38,810 bases of DNA, from NCBI GenBank assembly GCA_001766655.1, contig MJCC01000004.1:533177-571986 (forward strand), in the 5' to 3' direction. A program made the position numbers and the translations under genes. The DNA comes from Phytomonas francai (taxonomy: Eukaryota; Euglenozoa; Kinetoplastea; Trypanosomatida; Trypanosomatidae). The notes under the pieces are model-generated. The model did no database searches. It was not told the DNA's origin and was given only the letters and a program-made list of their open reading frames with translations. Shown one piece after another: positions 19,511-28,278 of the stretch. Within the stretch, counting starts at the first letter, position 1, and every line of letters starts with the position of its first letter.

Positions 19511-20689
19511 GTCAGAGGGCATAAGTATAATTCTGAATTAAAAGATAAAATAGTACAAGTGCACTTTGCGTGCCAAATTTTTGTGCATCTATCATTTATT
19601 ATTATTATGATTTTTTTTGATGTTTCTTATACATACGTCTTCAATGCTGATTTTAGGTATTAAAAGGATGGCGTGAATAATGCAAATAGGAAATAAAAAA
19701 AGAAAGATACAAAAACTCACACCATATGCAACCCCCCCTAAATACTTTTTGGGCAATAAAAGATCTTCGGGGTGGAAAATTGCTCGCTTATATTCTCATC
19801 ATATTTTGAATCGCTTTCAAAGTTAAAATTTCAAAAAGGAAAGACCCCAAAACTGTATAAAGAGTTTTTATTCAATGAAGATGAATTAAAAAATTCAAAA
19901 TTATACTTAAAGGGAAGCGAAGCTAATGAGAAAAGCCTAAAAACTGTGTTTGTTTACTCGTTAAGATATAAAGTGCAAATGTAAAAATTTATGCTTGGGA
20001 AAAACTCCCCTACTTTCAACTCAATAAATATTGTGTTTTCTCCAAGCATATAGAAATACTGCAAGCGCTAAATAAGCCAATCTAGCAATTGGATTACATA
20101 AGATTCATATAACCCTTCTAAGCATTATTTTAAACGTATGCAAATCATTCATTGTATAAATTTTTGGAGTGTATTTTAGCTCAAGAATTCGGACCTTTCA
20201 GGCCAAAGGCTAATTGACACTAGATATAGTATATTATATGTGTGTGATGGAAAATAATGCAGTAAAACAAAATTAAATAATAAAAAAACTCCAAACCTTT
20301 CATAAAGGTAAAGGAAATAGAGCTTCATTTTTTTCACCAAAGAACAATACCCAACCTTATTTGAGGTACACAGAAAGAGGATGAATATGATAAACAGTGG
20401 AATGTAGAACCAGTCTCAGTACAAACATCTCATACAAATCTCCAGACTACGTTAACAAAAAATCCATAACGGTGCTAAACTTGAATGTTTCAAATTTTGT
20501 CCGTCAACTCGCTTTGTCTCTTTTAGACTTTCTCCCTTCAGAATAAGATAGTTAAAAAGACACAGAAAGCGAAAAGGTTGCCTGTGAGAGGAAAAAGTGA
20601 AAATGAAAACAAAAATGATAAATGCATTATTCCACCATTTTGCCATGTTTACCATACAATTTTCCCTTCTTAAACTATATCCTAAAATA
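19511..20689. other. AT-rich intergenic region, 1.2 kb
   Basis: Long AT-rich stretch, presumably the 3' UTR of the MORN kinase plus spacer. The one plus-strand frame of note (19772-19984) starts with GTG and runs antisense. No RNA gene or repeat family is recognised. Confidence 0.5.
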
Positions 20690-23116
20690 TTAACTAGATT
20701 CGTTGCTGTTGTGTTGAGAATCTTTCCCAACATCATATAAAAAAGAGTGCTGCAAAAGATCTTCTGCAGAAGGTCGCTTTTGTGGGTCGCGCTCAAAACA
20801 TTTCTCTAGTAGGTCCATCAGCTGCGGATCGAGATCCGTTGGTATTTCTGTTGGCAATCCGGTAGAGTTCGCGATCTTGTAAACTGCTGCCCACATAGAG
20901 TTGCACTCCGGCCATGGCGGCCTTCCTGTAAGCATCTCAACAATTGTACAGCCAATGGACCAGATATCACTCTTGGTGCCGTAGCCGTGTGCGTCGCATT
21001 TGATCACCTCTGGCGCCATCCAATACGGCGTCCCCACCATCGTTGCGCAGCCATCCTTTGAGCTGTACACGTCAATGTGCTTGCTGCACCCAAAGTCCGC
21101 AAGTTTGACGATCCCCTCTAAGGATACCAGCACGTTGTCACCCTTGATGTCGCGATGCACAATGCCACAACTGTGCAGGTAGCGCACCCCACAGACCATC
21201 TGATACGTCCACTGCCTCATTGTTTCGTAGGGAATTTTCTTAAACTTCTTCACAAAGCTACTTAAAGACCCACCGCTGACAAATTCCATGAATATGTTCA
21301 ATGTGTTGTCGGACTTGTTCTTTATGCACCCGTAGTATTGAACAATGTTCGTGTGGTACAAGCGTTTCATGAGCGAGATTTCATTTTTCAGCTTAAGAAG
21401 ATCCTCTCGTGTGGCTGCGTTACCAAGATGAACGACTTTACAGCACACGGTTCGTCCACAGGTAAGAAGCGCTTCATAGACACTGCCAAAGCTCCCCTTT
21501 CCGATAATTTTCACTTGTCTCCAGTCTTCAAGATCTTTATCAGCGAGAGGCCTTTGCCTGATCGGAAGTCCAAAGGACATGGACGTTATGGAGGCTCCCA
21601 AATTTGTCTGGCTAGTATTACTTACAGAGAGACATGGGGCAAATGCAGGCAACGAAATATCTTTCGGGAACGCGAGGGGCGAATGTGAAGTTGATTCGAG
21701 ATGAAGATGCTCATCTTTCAAGTCTTGCGCACCCATGTCTTTTTTCTTCTCTACGGGATTCTGATATTCAGTCCCGCCATTCTCTGTCATAGCCTCTGTT
21801 TTTTCCTGTTGAACTTTATCGTGCATTGCATTTTGTTCGTCACGAATGGATATGACGGCTTGGGTGCTGTTGTCAGGGTTTATATCATTTGATACAGTCT
21901 CATTAAAATCATCACTGCTGTCGATACGATAGAATCTATCTTCCTTTTTCGTCCCAGCACTGGTGAGCTGACGTAGCTGCTTTGGGTTAAGCGGTTCAAG
22001 TGCCATTTCCAGGTTGTCTGGAAGCTCTGGGACCACAAACTCCTCCGTCTTAGGGGTCTGAAGAACTCGATGTTGCTGTTCCATCTGACCGTTTATGAAG
22101 TTTCCGTAAATCCATTCGCCATTGGCATGCCACTCGCGACCTCCGCCGTGTCTTATGCCATTTTTAAAGTATCCGATGTACTTAGATCCATCAGCCCACA
22201 TGTACATACCGAGGCCGTTAAACATGCCCATCATAAACTCACCCTCATAGACATCTCCGTTTTTTTTGGTAAGAATACCCTTTCCCTCCTTTTCATTGCG
22301 CACAAATTCTCCTTCATACACGGTTCCGTTGGCTTCCACCAGCTTGCCGCGACCGTGTCGCATGCCGGCGAGCCATTCACCCTCGTACACGTCGTTGTTC
22401 GCGTAAATCATCTTGCCCATTCCATGCCGCATGTCATCAACCCAGTCTCCCTCATAAATACTACCCGCATCCTTTATCACGCCAAAACCACACATATATC
22501 CGCTCTCGTATTGACCATCGTAGTAGTCTCCATCCGCCCATGTATAAATACCGCTCCCGTGCATGCGATCCGAGAGCCACTCCCCCTCGTAGACATCACC
22601 ACTATTCCACTCTGCCCTGCCGCAGCCCGCAAGGTGACCCTCGACATCGAGTGTGCCCAAGTACACGCAGTCTGGAAAGAGTACTCGCTCGAAGCCGGTG
22701 CGCAGGATGACGCCCTTGTAGGCGACAAGCCGCTCTCCGGTAGACCCACTCGAGTTATCCCGCCCTCTCTTGTCAGGCTGGGGTTTTCCTTTTTTTCCTT
22801 CCTCTTTGCCTTCCCCAACGGCGGGATTGGCCAGTTCGGCTTTGGTGTCCGCGACGGAGTCCAGTCGTGCGTTGACCACCATTTCTTTGAGCAAGGCCAT
22901 GATCTCGGGGGCAAAGGATCGGTCAATGGTAGGGCCGTGTGACACATGAGGTGGGCGCGGGGTTGCCTCTGCACTTTCAGCATCTTCAACTTTAGCCTCC
23001 TGAAGTGAAGGCATTGCATCCGCTGATTTCAGCTGAAAGCCTGGTGTGTTCATCAGAGATCCAATAAGTGAGTGAGGTGAGGTCCCCTGTGCGGAATGCT
23101 CCGGACATATCGACAT
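20690..23116 (-). CDS. MORN-repeat protein kinase (STE11-like kinase domain)
   Basis: An 808-aa fusion. About 1-150 is low complexity (Lys/Glu/Gly-rich). About 152-345 holds eight MORN repeats plus a partial ninth, each of the type YEGEWLAGMRHGRGKL. A polar linker follows. A complete kinase domain occupies about 528-795: GKGSFGSV glycine loop, CCKVVHLG with the ATP-binding Lys, HRDIKGDNV catalytic loop, LADFGCSKH with DFG, GTPYWMAPEV activation segment, and SDIWSIGCTIVEML. The GTPxWMAPEV and W.SIGCT sequence with a Gly-Ser-Phe-Gly loop resembles STE11/MEKK kinases. All catalytic residues are present. MORN arrays bind membranes or cytoskeletal scaffolds, so the protein is plausibly a tethered MAPKKK-like kinase. 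The frame extends five codons upstream to a TTG; the first ATG is 23116. The stop lies next to a long AT-rich 3' region. Confidence 0.9.
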   Translation of the reverse strand: MSICPEHSAQGTSPHSLIGSLMNTPGFQLKSADAMPSLQEAKVEDAESAEATPRPPHVSHGPTIDRSFAPEIMALLKEMVVNARLDSVADTKAELANPAVGEGKEEGKKGKPQPDKRGRDNSSGSTGERLVAYKGVILRTGFERVLFPDCVYLGTLDVEGHLAGCGRAEWNSGDVYEGEWLSDRMHGSGIYTWADGDYYDGQYESGYMCGFGVIKDAGSIYEGDWVDDMRHGMGKMIYANNDVYEGEWLAGMRHGRGKLVEANGTVYEGEFVRNEKEGKGILTKKNGDVYEGEFMMGMFNGLGMYMWADGSKYIGYFKNGIRHGGGREWHANGEWIYGNFINGQMEQQHRVLQTPKTEEFVVPELPDNLEMALEPLNPKQLRQLTSAGTKKEDRFYRIDSSDDFNETVSNDINPDNSTQAVISIRDEQNAMHDKVQQEKTEAMTENGGTEYQNPVEKKKDMGAQDLKDEHLHLESTSHSPLAFPKDISLPAFAPCLSVSNTSQTNLGASITSMSFGLPIRQRPLADKDLEDWRQVKIIGKGSFGSVYEALLTCGRTVCCKVVHLGNAATREDLLKLKNEISLMKRLYHTNIVQYYGCIKNKSDNTLNIFMEFVSGGSLSSFVKKFKKIPYETMRQWTYQMVCGVRYLHSCGIVHRDIKGDNVLVSLEGIVKLADFGCSKHIDVYSSKDGCATMVGTPYWMAPEVIKCDAHGYGTKSDIWSIGCTIVEMLTGRPPWPECNSMWAAVYKIANSTGLPTEIPTDLDPQLMDLLEKCFERDPQKRPSAEDLLQHSFLYDVGKDSQHNSNESS

Positions 23117-24349
23117 GCCACTCTTTTTCAAGCGACAGGCGCAAATTTTTACGCTCCTTGTGTGCGCTCTACTTATTAAGGGGTTCTTTGTCGAATATTA
23201 CTACTTATTTGACCTATTTTCAATTTCAAAGTATACAAATACAGTAGTATACTTGGAAAAAGTTATGACTTAATAACTTTTAAACACCTTCTTTTGCATC
23301 ACCAAAGCTATCTTCAAAATATTTTTCCCGTTGAAGTTCGGGTAGATTTTCTGGATAAATTGAAAGACAAAAAATGGTAAGTTTAAAACAAATGTAATAT
23401 CAATTTATTGAGCTTTGAAGGACAATATATATGGATGCACTTAAATGTATATTAAAGTAAAGCACAAGATCAAAAAGTACGTATGCGTGTGTGTGTCTAA
23501 CTTGAACTCAATGGGATATTTTATTATCCCACTCCACAAATAACGAACGAACCTATATATGTTCTTATATATTTATACCTTTTATCAATAGATAATCGAG
23601 ATAAAGTGAGATAAAAACGTAATCTTCGTCGATTTCGAAGACGGAGCGAAGGGCATATAGAGAAATAGATAGAGGAAAGTATTTGAAGAACATGTTGCCT
23701 TCCTCCTTTCCATTTAGTTGGATTGCGCTTTAAAAGGGAGACAGTGAACTTCAGACTGCTTTTACATTGATGTAGTGAGATATAAAGCATTGCTTTACAT
23801 CGCATGGGATATATCTCATTTATACTAGCATCAACAATGTCGCATTATCATAAAGATACAAAAACTCATTATAAATGGAAGAGTAGGAGTATAATTCTGC
23901 ATTTTTCCCCGTAGACATTTTTATCATGACATAAAAAGAAAAAGCTAATGCATTATTGAATAAACTATAAAATTAGTTCGTAAACGTTCCCCCCCCCCCA
24001 ATTTTTTTTTGTATAAATATATTATCTTTCTTAAAAAAAGGTAATCGCGTTACATTGTCCCACAAACTGACAGATTCGCCTGCAGTGCGGCGGAAAACGA
24101 AAAGTGAAGATAGGCCATTTAATATATAGTGATAATCTGAAGATAGATGAAGAAAGAAAAGCTTTAGCCGTAGGTAAGGTACAGCTGTGGCTGAGGATAT
24201 AAAATGCTGTTGACTATCTTAGAAGTAAAAAAATCGACAAAAAGACATGAAAACATGATATTTTATATAAACGATTCAATTAAACCATCCATAAGAATAC
24301 CTTAGGATGAGGCAAATGAATACTCACCGATGCAGAAAAAGGCTAAAAT
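23117..24349. other. AT-rich intergenic region, 1.2 kb
   Basis: AT-rich spacer between the MARP-like and MORN-kinase genes. It contains a C11-AA-T9 tract at 23989-24010 and a short GC-richer island at about 24060-24110 with a possible five-base-pair hairpin. The minus-strand frame 23524-23805 looks like chance. No gene is supported. Confidence 0.5.
23989..24010 (+). repeat. Homopolymer tract C11-AA-T9
   Basis: Eleven C, two A and nine T in direct succession on the plus strand. On the transcribed strand it reads A9-TT-G11. Length may be unreliable because homopolymers are error-prone in sequencing. Confidence 0.85.
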
Positions 24350-24625
24350 TTATTGTATAATTAGATAAAGCCCAAAATTTACCACATATAGAACACTTTC
24401 TCTGATAGTAAAAATTGAGTAATGATAAATACGTCTATCTAAATGAGCAGATAGACCGATAATTGCAGCTATCAAGATCGAAAAAAGTAAATCAACTGAA
24501 TATAGAATAGTTTTCTTCAGCATAAATAAGCAACAAAACCAATATTCCTGTGTCGTATTTTCGAATTCCTCCCCTTGATGTATTATAAAAATTTCAAGAT
24601 GTTTATTTGTATCAAAATATGTCAT
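24350..24625 (-). CDS. Possible small membrane ORF downstream of the MARP-like gene (uncertain)
   Basis: A 91-codon frame from an ATG at 24625, beginning 42 bases after the MARP-like stop. It has a polar N-terminus and two hydrophobic stretches: TILYSVDLLFSILIAAIIGL and ESVLYVVNFGLYLII. In DNA this AT-rich, chance frames also encode hydrophobic residues, and no splice acceptor stands out. It may simply lie in a 3' UTR. No family recognised. Confidence 0.2.
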   Translation of the reverse strand: MTYFDTNKHLEIFIIHQGEEFENTTQEYWFCCLFMLKKTILYSVDLLFSILIAAIIGLSAHLDRRIYHYSIFTIRESVLYVVNFGLYLIIQ

Positions 24626-24667
24626 ATTTACATGAAAGAATGCGCTGGCTTCAGGCAATAAAATAAA

Positions 24668-26135
24668 TTAGGACCCATAAGTAGCCTGATTTGTGGTCAA
24701 ATACTTATCTGTAACCATGTGTCGGACTTCAGGAAGCTGGGATGTATACCCAGAACGCTGTGGAGCCACGCTCTTCAAACCAAAAGAAGCCTGCATGGTA
24801 GTTGTATAAAAAGAAGGGTCAACATGATGTACGCAAACCTGCGGTCGATCGAACTGTCTAACATGGGTGAGAGGATCCTTTTTGTAAAAATTGTGCTTAT
24901 ATTCGCTGATGAAATCACGAGTATCTGAATTTGGGATTATGCCTCGTGCACGCTTTGAGCTAATAGAATCTTTTTCTCTTTGTTGCTTCCGCGCCATAGA
25001 GAAATTATCTACTTTAAATGATTCTCCTGTAGTTGTTTTATAAAAATCCTCAGGAACTGAGGGATTAAAAGAAAGCTCAGTAGCAACCTTCTTTGGGATA
25101 TCAGAAGGGGGACTATCATTAGAACGAAGTTTTCCAGAAGCTAATTGGGAATTCGAAGGTGGACCGAAGGAAGAAAGAGTACTAATAAGGATTCCTGAAA
25201 GACGACTTGTACGTGGATTACTGACAAGAGAACGTGAAGAGGGCAAAGGCCTGTTTGACCTAGAAGTTGAGAGAAAATTTGAAGGATGAGATTTCTTAGC
25301 AACAGAAGAATTAGGCACGGAAATATTGTCACTAAGTGGCAAAGTAGGTATAACAACTGCCGAATAAGGATATTCAGGACCAGGGAGAACATAGGCGTCG
25401 CGGTCGTACGGCTTGTAGTCGTCACGGTGCGTGGTCTTGTACATGTTCGGGTCCACCGGGGCGTGCTTGCGCTCTGCCTCGGGAAGNNNNNNNNNNNNNN
25501 NNNNNNNNNNNNNNNNNNNNNNNNNNNNNNNNNNNNNNNNNNNNNNNNNNNNNNNNNNNNNNNNNNNNNNNNNNNNNNNNNNNNNNNNNNNNNNNNNNNN
25601 NNNNNNNNNNNNNNNNNNNNNNNNNNNNNNNNNNNNNNNNNNNNNNNNNNNNNNNNNNNNNNNNNNNNNNNNNNNNNNNNNNNNNNNNNNNNNNNNNNNN
25701 NNNNNNNNNNNNNNNNNNNNNNNNNNNNNNNTACATGTTCGGGTCCACCGGGGCGTGCTTGCGCTCTGCCTCGGGAAGCTCGTCCGCGGGGTGGACGTAG
25801 GCGTCGCGGTCGTACGGCTTGTAGTCCTCTCGATACGTTGTCATGTGCACATTTCTGTTCTTTGTTGTATCATTTCGAACATTTCCATTTTGTTGAGTGC
25901 AGTTTGTATTAGTGTGCTCATTCTTGTTCTTTTTGTTATCCTCTGTCGTTGATATATCTTCCTTTTCCTCTTTCTTTATTTTCATTAGGTTCCCGCTTTT
26001 TATGTCTTCATCTTTCCTATTGATCATACGGTTTTCGGTATTTTCGGTTTTCGTATTGCCTGTATTAGCTTTTTTTCCATCTTTTAGGCATATTTCTAAG
26101 GATGGCTCTTCCTTTTTATCGCCGTCTTCAGGCAT
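24668..26135 (-). CDS. Repetitive cytoskeleton-associated protein, antigen-36/MARP-like (interrupted by assembly gap)
   Basis: One gene split by an N gap. Residues 1-97 from the ATG at 26135 are Lys/Asn/Glu-rich and low complexity. At residue 98 (MTTYREDYKPYDRDAY) a tandem array of 38-residue units begins, with core LPEAERKHAPVDPNMYKTT followed by HRDDYKPYDRDAYV. A Ser/Pro-rich C-terminus of about 220 residues follows. The unit length and its VDP..(Y/F)..TT...Y.P.D..AY pattern match, from memory, the 38-residue repeat of T. cruzi antigen 36/JL9 and T. brucei MARP microtubule-associated proteins, so a role in stabilising subpellicular or flagellar microtubules is inferred. Frames on the two sides of the gap differ only because the gap length is wrong. 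A TTG 13 codons upstream is not used, since an AG acceptor lies just before the ATG. Real length is unknown. Confidence 0.8.
25390..25844 (-). repeat. Tandem 114-bp (38-codon) repeat array containing the gap
   Basis: At least 46 bases starting TACATGTTCGGGTCCACCGG are identical at 25440 and 25732, on the two sides of the gap. The TACGGCTTGTAGTC segment also recurs. The visible unit is 114 bp, encodes 38 residues and is much more GC-rich than the non-repetitive ends of the gene. Copy number is hidden by the gap. Confidence 0.85.
25487..25731. other. Assembly gap of 245 N
   Basis: Unresolved bases inside the repeat array. With a 114-bp unit and identical flanks at 25440 and 25732, the true gap should be 114k minus 47 bases (67, 181, 295 and so on). 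245 is not in this series, so the stated size is nominal. Confidence 0.97.
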
Positions 26136-26139
26136 TTTT

Positions 26140-26832
26140 CTGTAACCTTGAGTGTTTGTCGAATATTGGATCAATTCTTATAGTTCACCTCGTTTTTATC
26201 CTCTGTATTCTACCCTTCTCAAATGATTTATATAAATTTTGTATATCAGTTTTCAAGAAATTTGAATGTGACTTTCCTTTGACTTAAACACCTTTGGATT
26301 CACACACACGAAAAACAAAAATTTATGAACTATAAATGCCTACTACTTTTTTTACTGGCTAAAAGTGAAAAATGGCAAATAACTTCAAGTTATTTCACAC
26401 AAATTTTATTTGGATGCTCCTTTTCTTGTATATAATTTTCGGTAATTTAATATTGGACAATAATAATTTCACTAAAAAGTCCTTGAAGTTCTACTTTGGA
26501 TTAAAAAATCAAAAAATCTTGAAATTTAATTATATGGGAGAAAAAAGAGACAGTGGATTAAAGTATATTGTATATTGATTTTATCTCTGCACTCATTGGT
26601 CTTATTACGTTATTTTTAGTGTATGGGCATATGCATATTACTCATATTTGTATTTGATATCTTCATTTTAAGCATTTAGTGCCTAATATACAGTAAAAGT
26701 ATGCAGAACATCACTTTCTTTATATCATGAAAAAAAATGTAGGAATAAAGCCAATGGTTCAATATTTGAGGTACATTTGGATGTGCTGCATCACTTTTGG
26801 GAATTGAGATATACATACACACATTTATATAT
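26140..26832. other. AT-rich intergenic region
   Basis: It begins with the probable AG acceptor (26141-26140, GGTTACAG before AAAA and the ATG) of the MARP-like gene; the upstream pyrimidine tract is weak. The rest is AT-rich spacer and the 3' UTR of the unknown gene at 26833-27897. A 68-codon plus-strand frame (26372-26578) is antisense and probably chance. Confidence 0.5.
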
Positions 26833-27897
26833 TTATGATGGGAAGCTAGGTGGCGGTAGCGTTCGTTGGAAATAGCTGTCTGCTACGATTCTTTCAGAGG
26901 ACATTTTTTGTGTCATAAAGCGTGTGCTTTGATTTGTTGCAGCACTGCTATGATGGAGGATGCGCTTTGTCCTTTCCCGAAGCGGACATGTTGTCGCTAT
27001 TATGGACTTCTCACGACGTTTTTCACTCATCGCAAACTCAGAGTTACAAATTTCCTCTGAACTCTTTGAGACCCCAACGTTGTCGAGGCTGTCTGTCTTT
27101 GACACAGAGAGATTGGGCATCCTACCACTTTGCTCTTTACCTGCGTATGGTATCAGAGGCTGAGCAACGTCTGAGAGATAGCGAGGTGAGGAGTTATCAG
27201 CACCACTTGCTCCATTATCCCTGCGAAGATGGATAGTGCTTCTAGATCCTGATGCTTCCTTTTCTTGCTGCTTCTGATAGGTATCATACAACGTCTTCGT
27301 ACGCTGCGCGCATGGGTGTCGGCACTGAACGCTGTTTGAAGAAGCCTCGACATTAGTATCCACCGGAACCGACTCCCCATCTGGCGTTGAGTTAGGGAGG
27401 TGAAACCCGTACTCGGTGCTGGTAGGCTGTCCTTCGAAAACCGCTACAGTGTCGGCGTCGGCACCGAAAATAAGCTCGCGGTTTAAACTCCTTGGAAGAT
27501 GTGTGGGGATGATATTAGGGAGGCCCCTGCCGTTACCGTCCTCACATTGGGTGTGCGTGAAGTCATTCTTCAACGTCGAGCGCCCATCAGACGCCCATTG
27601 ATGAATTTTATCGCTCAATTCCACGGGAGTCGACGCGTTTGCCATTATAAGAGTCATTGTAGAAAGCGGTCTCACGGGATGGCAAGAACCAGGGGAGAAT
27701 TTTGCCTGCTCAGACCCCTGTCCGTCTGCTTCCGTGGCATACCTAGCCACAGAAGCGCAGCGGCCGTTAGGTTTGTCTGCGGCATTGATGGCTACTTGCA
27801 TGGATATTAGGTCGCGCCTATCTTTCCAATCCCCGATTAGCGTAGCATGCCCATAGTGGTTGTCAAAGACGGGTAAGTTGCGATTGTTTACATTCAT
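26833..27897 (-). CDS. Unknown 354-aa serine-rich protein, possibly cytoskeletal
   Basis: I do not recognise this protein with certainty. The two ends look ordered and conserved-like, the middle does not. The N-terminus has VFDNHYGHATLIGDWKDRRD. The C-terminus has CPLRERTKRILHHSS and then MTQKMSSERIVADSYFQRTL. The central 250 residues are Ser/Thr/Asn/Asp-rich, without domains, membrane spans or a signal peptide. The N-terminal motif resembles, weakly and from memory, the TLMGNW(x)QERYD stretch of the ciliary microtubule-inner protein CFAP68. With the microtubule-associated repeat protein next door this suggests an axonemal or subpellicular role, which is inference only. The ATG at 27897 follows a plausible AG acceptor (GATTGACAG). 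Composition is even, and the frame is open over its full length with no competing sense frame. Confidence 0.65.
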   Translation of the reverse strand: MNVNNRNLPVFDNHYGHATLIGDWKDRRDLISMQVAINAADKPNGRCASVARYATEADGQGSEQAKFSPGSCHPVRPLSTMTLIMANASTPVELSDKIHQWASDGRSTLKNDFTHTQCEDGNGRGLPNIIPTHLPRSLNRELIFGADADTVAVFEGQPTSTEYGFHLPNSTPDGESVPVDTNVEASSNSVQCRHPCAQRTKTLYDTYQKQQEKEASGSRSTIHLRRDNGASGADNSSPRYLSDVAQPLIPYAGKEQSGRMPNLSVSKTDSLDNVGVSKSSEEICNSEFAMSEKRREKSIIATTCPLRERTKRILHHSSAATNQSTRFMTQKMSSERIVADSYFQRTLPPPSFPS

Positions 27898-28236
27898 TTT
27901 TAGTACTATTTTTATCTGTCAATCTGCTTTTCTCTCCTTTATGTTGCTAAGTTTTCTTGATTATGAAATTGGCTGCAAAACAAAAAAAATTCCCCTCACA
28001 CTACAGAAAACATATCAAAAGGAACAAAAGGGAATCAATGGCAATAAGAAATGGAGAATAAGGATAAGGCTTAAGAAAGCGCGTAGTAGACTCGCAAAAG
28101 ACCCTGAAGACATTTACTATGGAATTAAGAGCTATGATATTTTAGCCATTTTAACACAACTCTGGCTTTGAATACCTTTGCTATAAATCAACGTTTCGGA
28201 AAAAATTGACTGGACCCAAAATTCGTCTTACTAATA
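27898..28236. other. AT-rich intergenic spacer
   Basis: A-rich and T-rich tracts only, carrying the 5' end of the unknown gene and the 3' UTR of the DEAD-box gene. The plus-strand 103-codon frame 27860-28171 is antisense. Nothing else is seen. Confidence 0.5.
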
Positions 28237-28278
28237 CATATATATATATATATATATATTTATTTATTTATTTATTTA
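28237..28278. repeat. Composite microsatellite (TA)n(TTTA)n
   Basis: About eleven TA units followed by about five TTTA units, ending directly at the TAG stop codon of the DEAD-box helicase. In the transcript this is the very start of the 3' UTR. Confidence 0.9.

Noticed and set aside
19772..19984. 70-codon plus-strand frame
   Set aside because: Starts with GTG, AT-rich and antisense to the transcription unit.
22070..22942. 290-codon plus-strand frame rich in His/Val
   Set aside because: Antisense shadow of the MORN repeats; the regular pattern comes from the repeats.
25286..25952. Plus-strand frames spanning the N gap
   Set aside because: They depend on unknown bases and are antisense to the repetitive gene.
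26372..26578. 68-codon plus-strand frame with a hydrophobic stretch
   Set aside because: AT-rich antisense frame; hydrophobic codons are expected by chance there.
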